From: Streptomyces sp. P9-A4
GTDB taxonomy: Bacteria; Actinomycetota; Actinomycetes; Streptomycetales; Streptomycetaceae
Direction: 5' to 3'
DNA: 64,000 nt
Assembly: GCF_036634195.1 (NCBI RefSeq)
Contig: NZ_JAZIFY010000001.1
Span: 4,908,501-4,972,500, forward strand
Position numbers and translations under genes: made by a program. Numbering within the stretch: the first letter of the stretch is position 1; the number at the start of each line of letters is the position of its first letter. Positions 1 to 10,964 of this stretch are shown piece after piece. The notes beneath the pieces were generated by a model. The model was not told the DNA's origin. It saw nothing but the letters and a program-made list of their open reading frames with translations, and did not search any database.

Positions 1-1001
1 CGGTCGAAGTCCTCGCTCTCGGCGTCGAGGCGCGCGTTCGCCTGCGCGCAGCGGCGCAGGATCTCCTCCAGCATGCTCCGGCGGGTGGAGTCGTCCTCGG
101 GGAAGGAGTCGTCGAGCTTCTGCCGCAGCCGGAAGGAGGCCGTCAGCTGTTCCTCGGCGAAGGCGACGGCCTCGGTGAAGGGGCGCACCGTCTCCGCGTC
201 GTACTGGGCGGACGCGAAGCCGAGTTCCTCCTGGCTGGTGCGGACGGCATCGTCGGTGGCGACGAGCGTCCGGCGGGCCTCCCCGTCGAGTTCGTCGAGG
301 GACGGCGGCGCGGGCTCCTTCGGCGGGCCCCAGCCTTGTCCGCCCTGGGGGGTGGTGCGGGTCTCGGTCCGCCTGCGCCGTTTGGTGTACGCGTAGGCCG
401 CCACGGCTCCGGCGCCGCCGACCAGGACCACGGGCAGGACCAGATCGCTCGCCGAGGTGCCGTCGCCGGCCGCGCCGCCGGGATCGGCGGGCCCGGGGGT
501 GATGGCCGGGGCGGGCACGGGGCGGCCGGCGAGCACGGCGGAGTACCCGTCGGCGGCGCCGATCGCGGCGCCGGCCCAGTCGTTCTGCCTCAGCGCCGGT
601 TCGATCGCGGTTTGGGCGACGTCGTTCAGCTGGGCCTGGGTGAGGCGGGCGTCCGGGTCGGCGGAGTAGCCGTACCGGCGGTCGTGGGTGGCGACGGCGA
701 GCAGCACGTCGTCGACACCGAGGCCGTTGCGCTCGGCGGTGGCGTCGGCCCAGGACTGGCCGGTGCGGCCGGAGAAGTCCCGTACGTAGACGACGAACAG
801 CTGGATCCGGCGGTCGTCGTAGAGCCGGTCGAGGGCCCGGACCACGGAGGCGCGGCGGTCGCCGAGGGCGTTCACCCGGTCGGTGATCTGCCCGTCGCGG
901 GACAGTTCGACGGGGTCGTCGGCGTGGGCGACGGCGGGCACGAGGAGCCACCACGCCGCCACCAGCACCGCGAGAAGGGTTCGGGTGGCTATTCGCGTCA
1001 C
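1..1001 (-). CDS. TPM-domain membrane protein, 3' part outside window
   Basis: Reading leftward from a GTG at 1001, the protein begins with a signal-like segment (a Trp/Leu/Val-rich stretch ending AVAHA near residue 27) followed by a TPM-type domain (motif QLFVVYVRDFSG, then a WADATAERN stretch and a long YGYSAD-containing half). A single membrane segment lies around residues 185-205 (LVLPVVLVGGAGAVAAYAY), followed by an RRRR-rich cytoplasmic start and a charged helical region that runs off the window. About 333 residues are visible and the stop is not. TPM domains occur in outer-surface or thylakoid proteins of uncertain role, some with phosphatase activity. The start codon has no good ribosome site, so it could be slightly wrong. 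It is divergent from the GH18-like gene. Confidence 0.8.
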   Translation of the reverse strand, partial: MTRIATRTLLAVLVAAWWLLVPAVAHADDPVELSRDGQITDRVNALGDRRASVVRALDRLYDDRRIQLFVVYVRDFSGRTGQSWADATAERNGLGVDDVLLAVATHDRRYGYSADPDARLTQAQLNDVAQTAIEPALRQNDWAGAAIGAADGYSAVLAGRPVPAPAITPGPADPGGAAGDGTSASDLVLPVVLVGGAGAVAAYAYTKRRRRTETRTTPQGGQGWGPPKEPAPPSLDELDGEARRTLVATDDAVRTSQEELGFASAQYDAETVRPFTEAVAFAEEQLTASFRLRQKLDDSFPEDDSTRRSMLEEILRRCAQANARLDAESEDFD

Positions 1002-1120
1002 AAAGGGGAGGCTATGTCCGGGTATGTCGCTCCGCGACCGGACCCGAGCCGGAGCGAAACCATTCTCCACAGGCAAGCGTCACTGTCAGTAGTCACCGCT
1101 ACGGTGGGGAGCGGTGGGAA

Positions 1121-1148
1121 CAGTGACACGACGACAGTGACACGACGA
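1121..1148. repeat. 14-bp perfect tandem duplication
   Basis: The unit CAGTGACACGACGA is present twice head to tail, immediately upstream of the GH18-like gene and downstream of the divergent TPM gene's start. It may lie in the promoter or untranslated leader; no function is evident. Confidence 0.8.
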
Positions 1149-1164
1149 CTCTCGGGGGGCTCGG

Positions 1165-2184
1165 GTGAGTGGACGGCTGAGGAGTATGTGGCGACGGGGG
1201 CGCTGGTTCGTGCTCGGCCTCGTCCTGGTGCTGGTGGTGCCTCCGCTGTTCGGGGCGCTCGCCCTGCGCGTCAACTACGCGGGGGACGTCAGGGAGGACG
1301 CCAGGACCCGGGGCAAGGACGCCGTCTGGCTCGGACACGCCTGGGTCGACGGGCGGAAGAAGGACGCGGACGTCGCCGCGTTCGCCGCGCGGATCAAGGG
1401 CACGGGCATACGCGACCTGTACGTCCACGCCGGACCCCTGGAGCACGACGGCACCCTGCCCGCCGCCCGGTACCCCCGCGCCAAGTGGTTCATCGACGCC
1501 GTCCACCGCACGATGCCGGGGATACGGGTGCAGGCCTGGCTCGGTGACGTCCTGGCGACCGAGGGGCCCGACGGGCTGCGCCTGGAGGACGCCGGCTCCC
1601 GGGTGGCCGTGGTCACCTCGGCCCGGCAGATCCTGGACACCGGATTCGACGGGGTCCACTTCGACCTGGAGCCGCTGCTCTCCGACGACCCCCACTACCT
1701 CTCCCTCCTCGACGACCTCGGGAAGCTCACCCGGGCACGGAAGGCGCCGCTCTCCGTCGCCGCCCACCAGATAGACCCGCTACCGGGCCTGCACACGGTG
1801 AATGGCGTGGTGAGCGGCAGCGAGAAGTGGTGGTCGCAGGAGTTCTTCGGCGAGGTCGCCCGGCGGGTCGACCAGATCGCCGTCATGTCGTACGACACCT
1901 GGATGCCGCTGGAGGGCCTCTACGGCGGGTACGTCGCCCAGCAGACCAGCCTGGCCCTCGAAGTGACCCCCGAGACCACCGACCTGCTCATGGGACTGCC
2001 CTTCTTCCACGAGGACGACCTCGGCCACCACGAGAACGCGGAGACCGTGAAGGCGGCCGTCCGGGGCACCGGACTCGGCCTCGGACGCACCGACCCCGGC
2101 CGGGAGCGGTTCGGCGTCGCCCTGTACGTCGACTTCGCGGCCGAGGAGGGCGACTGGGCGGCCTACCGCGCCGACTGGAACTGA
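1165..2184 (+). CDS. GH18-like TIM-barrel protein with N-terminal membrane anchor
   Basis: 339 residues. The N-terminus has an Arg-rich stretch and one hydrophobic segment (about residues 14-33), so the protein is membrane anchored or secreted. The rest resembles a glycoside hydrolase family 18-like TIM barrel: DGVHFDLE at residues 162-169 matches the DxxxDxE active-site strand, and MSYD at about 241-244 matches the strand bearing the Met-x-Tyr-Asp motif. This suggests binding or hydrolysis of a cell-wall or chitin-type glycan, but the family also contains inactive members. GTG at 1165 was taken as start; an ATG at 1186 would also keep the anchor. Substrate unknown. Confidence 0.65.
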   Translation: MSGRLRSMWRRGRWFVLGLVLVLVVPPLFGALALRVNYAGDVREDARTRGKDAVWLGHAWVDGRKKDADVAAFAARIKGTGIRDLYVHAGPLEHDGTLPAARYPRAKWFIDAVHRTMPGIRVQAWLGDVLATEGPDGLRLEDAGSRVAVVTSARQILDTGFDGVHFDLEPLLSDDPHYLSLLDDLGKLTRARKAPLSVAAHQIDPLPGLHTVNGVVSGSEKWWSQEFFGEVARRVDQIAVMSYDTWMPLEGLYGGYVAQQTSLALEVTPETTDLLMGLPFFHEDDLGHHENAETVKAAVRGTGLGLGRTDPGRERFGVALYVDFAAEEGDWAAYRADWN

Positions 2185-2237
2185 CGGGCGGAGGCCGGAG
2201 CTCGCGCGCCGGGGGGCGCCACGTCACCGGTCCGCCG

Positions 2238-3008
2238 TCAGCCTTTCCGGCGGCCGATCGTCCTCCCCAGCCACACCAGCGGGTCGTACTTCCGGTCCAC
2301 GACCCGCTCCTTCATCGGGATCAGGGCGTTGTCGGTGATGCGGATGGACTCCGGGCACACCTCCGTGCAGCACTTGGTGATGTTGCAGTAGCCGAGCCCG
2401 TGTTCGTCCTGCGCCGTCCGCCGCCGGTCGATCCCGGCCTCCTCCGCCGCGTCCAGCGGGTGCATGTCGAGCTCCGCGATCCGCATGAGGAAGCGGGGCC
2501 CGGCGAAGGCCTCCTTGTTCTCCTCGTGGTCGCGCACGACATGGCAGGTGTCCTGGCAGAGGAAGCACTCGATGCACTTCCTGAACTCCTGGGAGCGGTC
2601 CACGTCCTCCTGCCGCATCCGGTACTCGCCGGGACCGACCCCGGCGGGCGGCACGAACGCCGGGATCTCGCGGGCCTTCGCGTAGTTGAAGGAGACGTCC
2701 GTGACGAGGTCGCGGACGACGGGGAAGGCGCGCATCGGGGTCACGGTGATCACCTCGTCCCGGGCGAACACCGACATCCGGGTCATGCAGAGCAGCCGTG
2801 GCCGGCCGTTGATCTCGGCCGAGCACGAACCGCACTTGCCCGCCTTGCAGTTCCAGCGCACCGCGAGGTCCGGCGCCTGGGTGGCCTGGAGGCGGTGCAC
2901 GACGTCGAGGACGACCTCCCCGTCGTGGACCTCCACCGTGTAGTCGGTCAGTGCGCCGCCGCCGGGGTCTCCCCGCCACACCCGGAACCGCGCGTCGTAG
3001 GTGCTCAT
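2238..3008 (-). CDS. sdhB: Succinate dehydrogenase/fumarate reductase iron-sulfur subunit
   Basis: 256 residues from an ATG that overlaps the end of the flavoprotein gene by 4 bases (ATGA). Cysteines at about 54, 59, 62 and 74 (CKAGKCGSC...C) form the [2Fe-2S] site. Clusters at 145-155 (CIECFLCQDTC) and 208-218 (CNITKCCTEVC) form the other two iron-sulfur centres. It carries electrons from the FAD subunit to the membrane cytochrome b subunit. A longer upstream reading frame exists but would overlap the flavoprotein gene deeply, so the ATGA-coupled start is preferred. It is the last gene of a leftward operon. Confidence 0.93.
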   Translation of the reverse strand: MSTYDARFRVWRGDPGGGALTDYTVEVHDGEVVLDVVHRLQATQAPDLAVRWNCKAGKCGSCSAEINGRPRLLCMTRMSVFARDEVITVTPMRAFPVVRDLVTDVSFNYAKAREIPAFVPPAGVGPGEYRMRQEDVDRSQEFRKCIECFLCQDTCHVVRDHEENKEAFAGPRFLMRIAELDMHPLDAAEEAGIDRRRTAQDEHGLGYCNITKCCTEVCPESIRITDNALIPMKERVVDRKYDPLVWLGRTIGRRKG

Positions 3009-4948
3009 GCGCCGGGACCCCCTTCCAGTTCGTCGTCCGCGAGGTACTTGGCGAGTTCCTCCCGCTCGAACAGCGCGAGGAGGTCCGGGCGTACGGGTTC
3101 GGTACGGGTCCGTTCCAGCCGGACGCCGTCGTCCTCGGCGTGGCACAGCAGGTTCACCGGGCGCCACTCGCGGTCCATCGCCGGGTGGTCCTCGCGGGTG
3201 TGCCCGCCCCGGGACTCGGTGCGCTCCAGGGCGGCGCGGGCCACGCACTCGCCGACGAGCAGCATGTTCCGCAGGTCGAGGGCGAGGTGCCAGCCGGGGT
3301 TGAACTGCCGGTGGCCCTCGACGGAGATCCGGCGGGCGCGGGCCCGCAGGGCAGCGATCCGCTCCAGCGCCTCGGTCATCTCGCCCGCCCGCCGGATGAT
3401 CCCGACGAGGTCGTTCATCGTCTGCTGGAGCTCCTGGTGAAGGGTGTACGGATTCTCCGCGGCCCCCGACGCGCCCCCCGACGCGCCCCCCGACGCGCCC
3501 CCCGGCACCGTCCCCGGCTCCGGTCCGGCGAACGGGGCCAGTGCCTCGGCCGCCGCCGCCTCCACATCGGCGGCCACGATCCCGCCGCCCGCCCCCGAGA
3601 ACGCGTACTGGGCCGCGTGGAGACCGGCCCGGCGCCCGAAGACCAGCAGGTCGGAGAGCGAGTTCCCGCCGAGGCGGTTGGAGCCGTGCATGCCGCCGGC
3701 CACCTCACCGGCCGCGAACAGCCCGGGAACGCCGACGGTGGCGGCCGTCTCCGAGTCGACGGCGACCCCGCCCATCACGTAGTGGCAGGTCGGCCCGACC
3801 TCCATCGCCTCCGCCGTGATGTCGACATCGGCCAGCTCCTTGAACTGGTGGTACATCGACGGCAGCCGGCGCCGGATCGTCTCGGCCGGCATCCGCGTCG
3901 ACACATCGAGGAACACCCCGCCGTGCGGGGAGCCCCGCCCTTCCTTCACCTCGGAGTTGATGGCCCGCGCCACCTCGTCGCGGGGCAGCAGCTCGGGCGG
4001 TCGCCGGTTGCGGTCGGGGTCCTCGTACCAGCGGTCGCCCTCCTCCTCCGTCTCCGCGTACTTCTCCTTGAAGACCTCGGGGACGTAGTCGAACATGAAG
4101 CGCCGGCCGTCGGAGTTCCGCAGCACGCCGCCGTCCCCGCGTACCGACTCGGTGACGAGGATGCCCTTCACCGACGGCGGCCAGACCATGCCGGTCGGGT
4201 GGAACTGCACGAACTCCATGTTCACCAGGGGCGCCCCGGCGAGCAGGGCGAGCGCGTGCCCGTCGCCGGTGTACTCCCAGGAGTTCGAGGTCACCTTGAA
4301 GGACTTGCCGATGCCGCCGGTCGCGAGGACGACGGCGGGCGCCTCCAGGACGAGGAAGCGCCCGCTCTCCCGCTCGTAGCAGAAGACCCCGGAGACCCGC
4401 CCGTCACCGTCCTTCAGGACGCGGGTGACGGTGAACTCCTGGAAGACCTTCAGCCGGGCCTCGTGGTCTCCGGTCTCGCGGTGGTCCTCCTGCTGGAGCC
4501 CGACGGCCTTCTGCTGGAGGGTGCGGAGCAGTTCGAGCCCGGTGCGGTCGCCGACGTGCGCGAGCCTCGGGTACTCGTGGCCGCCGAAGTTGCGCTGCGA
4601 GATCCGGCCGTCCGGGGTGCGGTCGAAGAGCGCACCCCAGGTCTCCAGCTCCCAGACCCGCTCGGGGGCCTCCTGGGCGTGCAGCTCGGCCATCCGCCAC
4701 TGGTTGAGGAACTTCCCGCCGCGCATGGTGTCGCGGAAGTGCGTCTTCCAGTCGTCCTGCGGGTGGACGTTGGCCATGGAGGCGGCGATGCCGCCCTCGG
4801 CCATCACGGTGTGCGCCTTGCCGAAGAGGGACTTGCAGATCACGGCGGTACGGGCGCCCGCGCGGCGCGCCTCGATCGCGGCCCGCAGCCCGGCGCCGCC
4901 CGCGCCGATCACGACCACGTCCCACTGCTGTCGCTCGACGTGCGTCAT
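3005..4948 (-). CDS. sdhA: Succinate dehydrogenase/fumarate reductase flavoprotein subunit
   Basis: 647 residues. An FAD-binding GAGGAG lies at 15-20, and GKAHTVMAEGG holds His46, the residue to which FAD is covalently attached in this family. A catalytic-domain motif SNRLGGNSLSDLLVFGRRAG sits in the C-terminal half. It oxidises succinate to fumarate, or the reverse, at the inner face of the membrane. One base separates it from the cytochrome b stop and 4 bases overlap the iron-sulfur gene, so translation is probably coupled. Odd feature: a GGAS-repeat linker, encoded by three identical 12-base units at 3468-3503, interrupts the helical domain. This is a non-canonical SDH of the single large cytochrome subunit type. 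Confidence 0.93.
   Translation of the reverse strand: MTHVERQQWDVVVIGAGGAGLRAAIEARRAGARTAVICKSLFGKAHTVMAEGGIAASMANVHPQDDWKTHFRDTMRGGKFLNQWRMAELHAQEAPERVWELETWGALFDRTPDGRISQRNFGGHEYPRLAHVGDRTGLELLRTLQQKAVGLQQEDHRETGDHEARLKVFQEFTVTRVLKDGDGRVSGVFCYERESGRFLVLEAPAVVLATGGIGKSFKVTSNSWEYTGDGHALALLAGAPLVNMEFVQFHPTGMVWPPSVKGILVTESVRGDGGVLRNSDGRRFMFDYVPEVFKEKYAETEEEGDRWYEDPDRNRRPPELLPRDEVARAINSEVKEGRGSPHGGVFLDVSTRMPAETIRRRLPSMYHQFKELADVDITAEAMEVGPTCHYVMGGVAVDSETAATVGVPGLFAAGEVAGGMHGSNRLGGNSLSDLLVFGRRAGLHAAQYAFSGAGGGIVAADVEAAAAEALAPFAGPEPGTVPGGASGGASGGASGAAENPYTLHQELQQTMNDLVGIIRRAGEMTEALERIAALRARARRISVEGHRQFNPGWHLALDLRNMLLVGECVARAALERTESRGGHTREDHPAMDREWRPVNLLCHAEDDGVRLERTRTEPVRPDLLALFEREELAKYLADDELEGGPGA
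3468..3503. repeat. 12-bp x3 in-frame microrepeat in sdhA
   Basis: Three identical units GACGCGCCCCCC (plus strand) encode a GGAS-repeat loop in SdhA. Because the unit is a multiple of three, copy changes would keep the frame, so length may differ between strains. Confidence 0.85.
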
Positions 4949-4949
4949 C

Positions 4950-5771
4950 TCAGAAGAACCTCGGGTCGTCGAAGGTGCCGGTGGCGAGCAGGTACACGTA
5001 CAGGTCGCAGAGCGCGACGCTGACGAGGGAGGCCCAGGCGAGGAGCATGTGGCGGGCGTTCAGCCGGCCCACCCAGGTCCACAGCCGGTAGCGGACGGGA
5101 TGCTTCGAGAAGTGCTTCAGCCGTCCGCCGACGATGTGCCGGCAGGAGTGGCAGGAGAGGGTGTACGCCCAGATGAGGGTGATGTTGACCAGGAAGAGGA
5201 CCGTCCCGAGACCGGCGTGGCCCCAGGCGTAGTGGGTGTCCCGGAAGGTCAGGACGGTGTCGTACGTGAGGATTCCGGCCACCGGCAGCGCCGCGTAGAA
5301 GAAGTACCGGTGGAGGTTCTGCAGGATCAGCGGGAAGCGGGTCTCGCCGGTGTACGCGCTGTGGGGTTCGGCGACCGCGCAGGCCGGGGGAGCGGCCCAG
5401 AACCCCCGGTAGTACGCCTTCCGGTAGTAGTAGCAGGTGAGCCGGAAGCCCAGCGGGAAGACCAGGATCAGCAGGGCGGGGGAGAGCCCCCACCAGCTGC
5501 CGAACAGCTCCCAGTTCGGCCCGCCCCGCATGGGCACGCAGTTCTCCGCCAGACAGGGCGAGTAGAACGGGGAGACGTAGGGGGCGGAGTAGTAGTCGGC
5601 GTTGGAGAAGGCCCGCCAGGTCGAGTACACGACGAAGGCGAGGAGTCCGGCGGCGGTGGCGGCCGGGGCCAGCCACCAGCGGTCGGTGCGCAGATGGCGG
5701 GCGGCGATGGCGGCGCGCCCCGGGGAGCGCACGCCCGTCGCGGACCCGGGCGGTTCCGTACCTGTGGCCAA
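4950..5771 (-). CDS. sdhC: Succinate dehydrogenase cytochrome b / membrane anchor subunit
   Basis: 273 residues with about five membrane segments (for example LLAFVVYSTW, ALLILVFPLGF, YAALPVAGILTYD, VLFLVNITLIWAYTL and LLAWASLVSVAL). Several His residues near helix ends (NLHRYFF, WGHAG, CHSCRHIVG, ARHMLL) could ligate heme. It anchors the two catalytic subunits and passes electrons to the quinone pool. It is read first of the three sdh genes. The start at 5771 gives a 40-residue Arg/Pro-rich N-terminal tail before the first membrane segment; a shorter start is possible. Confidence 0.88.
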   Translation of the reverse strand: MATGTEPPGSATGVRSPGRAAIAARHLRTDRWWLAPAATAAGLLAFVVYSTWRAFSNADYYSAPYVSPFYSPCLAENCVPMRGGPNWELFGSWWGLSPALLILVFPLGFRLTCYYYRKAYYRGFWAAPPACAVAEPHSAYTGETRFPLILQNLHRYFFYAALPVAGILTYDTVLTFRDTHYAWGHAGLGTVLFLVNITLIWAYTLSCHSCRHIVGGRLKHFSKHPVRYRLWTWVGRLNARHMLLAWASLVSVALCDLYVYLLATGTFDDPRFF

Positions 5772-5805
5772 CAGGGCCTCCTCGGCTCCTCGGCTCTCTA
5801 CGGCT

Positions 5806-6033
5806 CTACGGCGCGTGGTGGTCGCGTGCTCCCAGGCCCTCGTCGTCGACGTCGGTCCACTTCCCGGCGTCGTACGGGGTGTCGGGGATGGTCACCATGC
5901 TCTCGGCGCGGCCGGTGCTCGGCGCGTGGGGCGCGCCCCGCTCCGTTCCGACGCGGTGTTCCAGCTCTTCGACCGTGTGTTCAAGGTCCTGCAGGCGGCG
6001 CTTGACGGCCGCCAGATCGTCCTGGACGGACAT
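5806..6033 (-). CDS. Small coiled-coil protein upstream of sdh operon
   Basis: 75 residues starting MSVQDDLAAVKRRLQDLEH, chosen because the ATG at 6033 is preceded by a clear AAGGTGAGG ribosome site. The first 35 residues have a heptad-like pattern of Leu/Val (a short coiled coil), and the rest is polar and probably disordered. It lies 34 bases ahead of the cytochrome b gene in the same direction, so it is likely co-transcribed with sdhCAB. No recognised family. Confidence 0.6.
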   Translation of the reverse strand: MSVQDDLAAVKRRLQDLEHTVEELEHRVGTERGAPHAPSTGRAESMVTIPDTPYDAGKWTDVDDEGLGARDHHAP

Positions 6034-6232
6034 GGTTGCCTCACCTTCGTGAGTGTCGCGCGTCACATCCCGCTTGGGAAGTCGTGCGCAGGGGCGGTTG
6101 GGCCGCACGAGTGGGGTTCTCCGGACGTGCCGCCGTGTCGCCGTGGCCGGATCTGTTCCGTCCTTTTCAGTGTATGAGCAATAGGTGTGATCATCTCCAA
6201 ATGGAATAAATCTGGACGAAGGGGTACACGTC

Positions 6233-8659
6233 ATGTCCCAGATCGGCGCCCCTCGCGGGAGGACATGCTCCAGGAGCCCCCGCTCCCGCACGCTCCGCTC
6301 CGTCGCCACCCTCACCAGCGCCGTCCTCGCGGTCACCGTCCTCGCCGGCTGCAGTTCCGGCGACGAGGGTGACGAAGCCCCGGCCGCGGCCCAGGACAAC
6401 GCGCCCGCCACCCGCGACAAGGTCGCCGACGGAGGCACCCTCCGCTGGGCCGTCGACGCACTGCCCACCACCCTCAACACCTTCCAGGCCGACGCCGACG
6501 GCACCACCACCCGGATCGCCGGGGCCGTGCTCCCCTCCCTCTACACGCTCGACGAGCGGGGCAGGGCGCAGCGGAACCCCGACTACCTGGAGTCCGCGCA
6601 GGTCGTCGAGACGGAGCCCAAGCAGGTCGTCCTCTACAAGCTCAACCAGCAGGCCGTGTGGAGCGACGGGCGCGAGATCGGCGCCCCCGACTTCGTGGCC
6701 CAGTGGCGGGCCCTGAGCGGCCGGGACACGGCGTACTGGACCGCCCGGAACTCCGGCTACGAGCGGATCGAGAAGATCGAGCGCGGCAAGAACGACCTGG
6801 AGGTCCGGGTCACCTTCTCCAAGCCGTACGCCGACTGGCAGTCCCTCTTCACCCCGCTCTACCCGAAGCAGGTGATGGGCTCCCCGAACGCCTTCAACGA
6901 CGGGGCCCGCACCACCCTCAAGGCCACCGCGGGACCGTTCCTGCTGAAGACGATCGACCGCAAGGGCGGCGACGTCACCCTCACCCGCAACCCCCGCTGG
7001 TGGGGGCAGCCCGCCAAGCTCGACAGCCTCGTCCTCAAGGCCGTCCCCCGCGCCGACCGCGCGGAGGCCCTCGCCGCCGGCACCCTCGACCTGGCCGAGA
7101 TCGACCGGTCCACCGCCGAGCGGATCTCCCTCGCGCTCCGCGACGCCCGAGCCGGACGCAACGGCGCGCAGGCCGCCCTCGCCCACGGCCCCGGATCGCA
7201 GATCACGTCCTCCAAGGCGCTGAAGTCCTGGGCCCTCGCCCACGGCTCCGACGAGGAGAAGGCGGAGGAGGTCCAGGCCGCCCGCAAGAAGAACCAGCAG
7301 GCCATGGCCACCTACGCGAGCGCGCAGGACACCCTCGCGAAGTACGTGGTCCGCAAGTCACTGGAACCCGCCTACACCCAGCTCTCGCTGAACGGCGAGT
7401 CCGGCCCCCTCGCCGACGAGCGGGTGCGCAGGGCGGTGGCCCGCGCCATCAACCGCCAGGAACTGGCCGAATCCGTACTCAAGCCGCTCGGCCTCCCGGC
7501 CCGGCCCCCCGGCAGCCACCTGGCCCTCGCGGGACAGGCCGCGTACGCGGACGGCAGCGACGCGCTGGGCGGCCAGGACACCAAGGAGGCGCGGGCACTC
7601 CTCGCCGACGCGGGCTGGGTCCCCGGCGGCGCCGCCAGGAAGCCCCCGGGCACCGGCACCAAGGCGGGCAGCGAGGCGGAGAAGGAGAAGGCGGAGAAGG
7701 AGAAGGAGAGGGGAAGCAAGGGGGAGAAGGGGAAGGCGGAGAAGGAGGAGGGTGCCAAGGACGCGGGCTCCACCGACGCCAAGAAGAAGGGGAGCGACAG
7801 CGACACCGCCTCCGACGAGGGCCTCTACATCGTCGGCGACGACAAGCCGGGCCACCGCCGGACCACCGCCATCGGCGCGAACGGCCCCGAGAACGGTACG
7901 AACATCCTCGCCCCGGTCCCCGCCGCCGCCCGCCAGAGCGCGGCGCTCCTCGCCCGCGCCGAGGCGCTCGACACCGGTACGGGCGCCGCCGCCCACGCCG
8001 CCCAGACGGTCGCCAGGACGGACAAGGGCGTCGCCGGTGCCTACGCCCCGCGCGGCACCGCCGCCCCCGTCACCGCTCCCGAGGCCACCCAGGCCCTCGG
8101 CAAGGACGGCAAGGCGCTCAGCCTCCGCTTCGTCCTGCCCTCCGGCCCCGGCTCCGAGTCGCTGCGCGCGGTCGGCGACCGGATCGTCCGGATGCTCGAC
8201 GCCGTCGGCATCCGCACCGAGGTCACCAAGGTGTCCGACGACAGCTTCTTCAAGGACCACGTGGCCTCCGGCGACTACGACCTGGCCCTCTACTCCTGGC
8301 CCGCCTCCGCCTTCCCGGCGACCGACGCCCGGCCGATCTTCGCCAAGCCCGAGCCCGCCTCGGACGGCTCCCTGCTGGTCGAACAGAACTACTCGCGGGT
8401 CGGCACCGACCGCATCGACCAGCTCTTCGACCAGGCGGCGGGGACCCTCGACGAGGAGGAGGCCCGCGACCTGGTGCGCCAGGCCGACGCCCGGATCTGG
8501 GCCGCCGCCGGCTCCATCCCCCTCTACCAGCGCCCCCAGCTGGTGGCCGCCAAGGCCGATCTGGTGAACGCCGGAGCCTGGGGGCTCGGGGGCCCGCGCT
8601 ACCAGGACATCGGCTTCAAGAAGCCCGAATCCTCCAAGGGCGCCGAACGAAATCGCTGA
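6233..8659 (+). CDS. Orphan family-5 peptide-binding lipoprotein with charged insert
   Basis: 808 residues, much longer than the usual 500-600 for a DppA/OppA-type binding protein. The lipobox LAGC (about residues 37-40) follows an Arg-rich N-terminus, so it is an anchored lipoprotein. Lobe motifs of family 5 are present (GGTLRWAVDALPTTLN, QAVWSDG, DERVRRAVARAINRQEL, IRTEVTKV). Around residues 480-525 there is a block of almost pure Lys, Glu, Gly and Ala (EAEKEKAEKEKERG and similar), which probably forms a flexible or helical loop out of the fold. No permease or ATPase genes follow, so it may feed one of the two transporters encoded nearby or act as a sensor. Confidence 0.85.
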   Translation: MSQIGAPRGRTCSRSPRSRTLRSVATLTSAVLAVTVLAGCSSGDEGDEAPAAAQDNAPATRDKVADGGTLRWAVDALPTTLNTFQADADGTTTRIAGAVLPSLYTLDERGRAQRNPDYLESAQVVETEPKQVVLYKLNQQAVWSDGREIGAPDFVAQWRALSGRDTAYWTARNSGYERIEKIERGKNDLEVRVTFSKPYADWQSLFTPLYPKQVMGSPNAFNDGARTTLKATAGPFLLKTIDRKGGDVTLTRNPRWWGQPAKLDSLVLKAVPRADRAEALAAGTLDLAEIDRSTAERISLALRDARAGRNGAQAALAHGPGSQITSSKALKSWALAHGSDEEKAEEVQAARKKNQQAMATYASAQDTLAKYVVRKSLEPAYTQLSLNGESGPLADERVRRAVARAINRQELAESVLKPLGLPARPPGSHLALAGQAAYADGSDALGGQDTKEARALLADAGWVPGGAARKPPGTGTKAGSEAEKEKAEKEKERGSKGEKGKAEKEEGAKDAGSTDAKKKGSDSDTASDEGLYIVGDDKPGHRRTTAIGANGPENGTNILAPVPAAARQSAALLARAEALDTGTGAAAHAAQTVARTDKGVAGAYAPRGTAAPVTAPEATQALGKDGKALSLRFVLPSGPGSESLRAVGDRIVRMLDAVGIRTEVTKVSDDSFFKDHVASGDYDLALYSWPASAFPATDARPIFAKPEPASDGSLLVEQNYSRVGTDRIDQLFDQAAGTLDEEEARDLVRQADARIWAAAGSIPLYQRPQLVAAKADLVNAGAWGLGGPRYQDIGFKKPESSKGAERNR

Positions 8660-8703
8660 AACCTCTGAAACCACAGGTCACAACCTCAGAAGCAGCTCAA
8701 AAT

Positions 8704-8733
8704 CCTTGCCCGCCGGTAACCCCGGCGGGCAGG
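8704..8733 (+). terminator. Hairpin after orphan binding protein
   Basis: TGCCCGCCGG at 8707-8716 pairs with CCGGCGGGCA at 8722-8731 across a 5-base loop. There is no strong T-run, as is common in high-GC actinobacteria. It lies about 45 bases after the stop. Confidence 0.6.
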
Positions 8734-8930
8734 ATCGCGTCGGCCCCTTGACCCGGTCGCACCAAGCCCCCCACACCCTTGCGGCACCGCACCAGACCTC
8801 TCGGATCTTGACCGGGGAAGCCCCTTGCGCGGCAGCCCCGTACCATAGGACATAGCCGTGGCGCGTCCGCCCGGTGGGCGTACGAGGAACTGACGCCGCA
8901 TCCCACGATCCGAGAGAAGCGCAAGCACCC

Positions 8931-10832
<1,902 letters not shown>

Positions 10833-10840
10833 GCCGAGTC

Positions 10841-10893
10841 CGGCCGCATGCGGCCGGTGGCGGCGGGGTAGATCACGGTCCTGTGTGATCTAC
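10841..10893. promoter_or_regulatory. Palindrome and 9-bp inverted repeat after typA
   Basis: Directly after typA there is an 18-base palindrome centred on GCATGC (10841-10858), then GTAGATCAC (10868-10876) facing GTGATCTAC (10885-10893) across 8 bases. They could form RNA hairpins in the typA 3' end or be an operator. They are separate from the strong terminator that follows. Confidence 0.5.
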
Positions 10894-10926
10894 GCCGCTC
10901 TTGGCTGACGGCACGTCAGCACCCGA

Positions 10927-10964
10927 GCCCGGACCCCCACAGCACTGTGGGGGTCCGGGCTTTT
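10927..10964 (+). terminator. Strong intrinsic terminator of typA
   Basis: A perfect 15-bp stem (10927-10941 with 10946-10960) and 4-base loop GCAC are followed by TTTT, one of the few terminators here with a T-run. Confidence 0.93.

Noticed and set aside
5806..6510. 234-residue protein starting at 6510 upstream of the sdh operon
   Set aside because: Its upstream part overlaps the signal region of the binding-protein gene on the other strand; the ATG at 6033 with a good ribosome site gives a plausible 75-residue protein.
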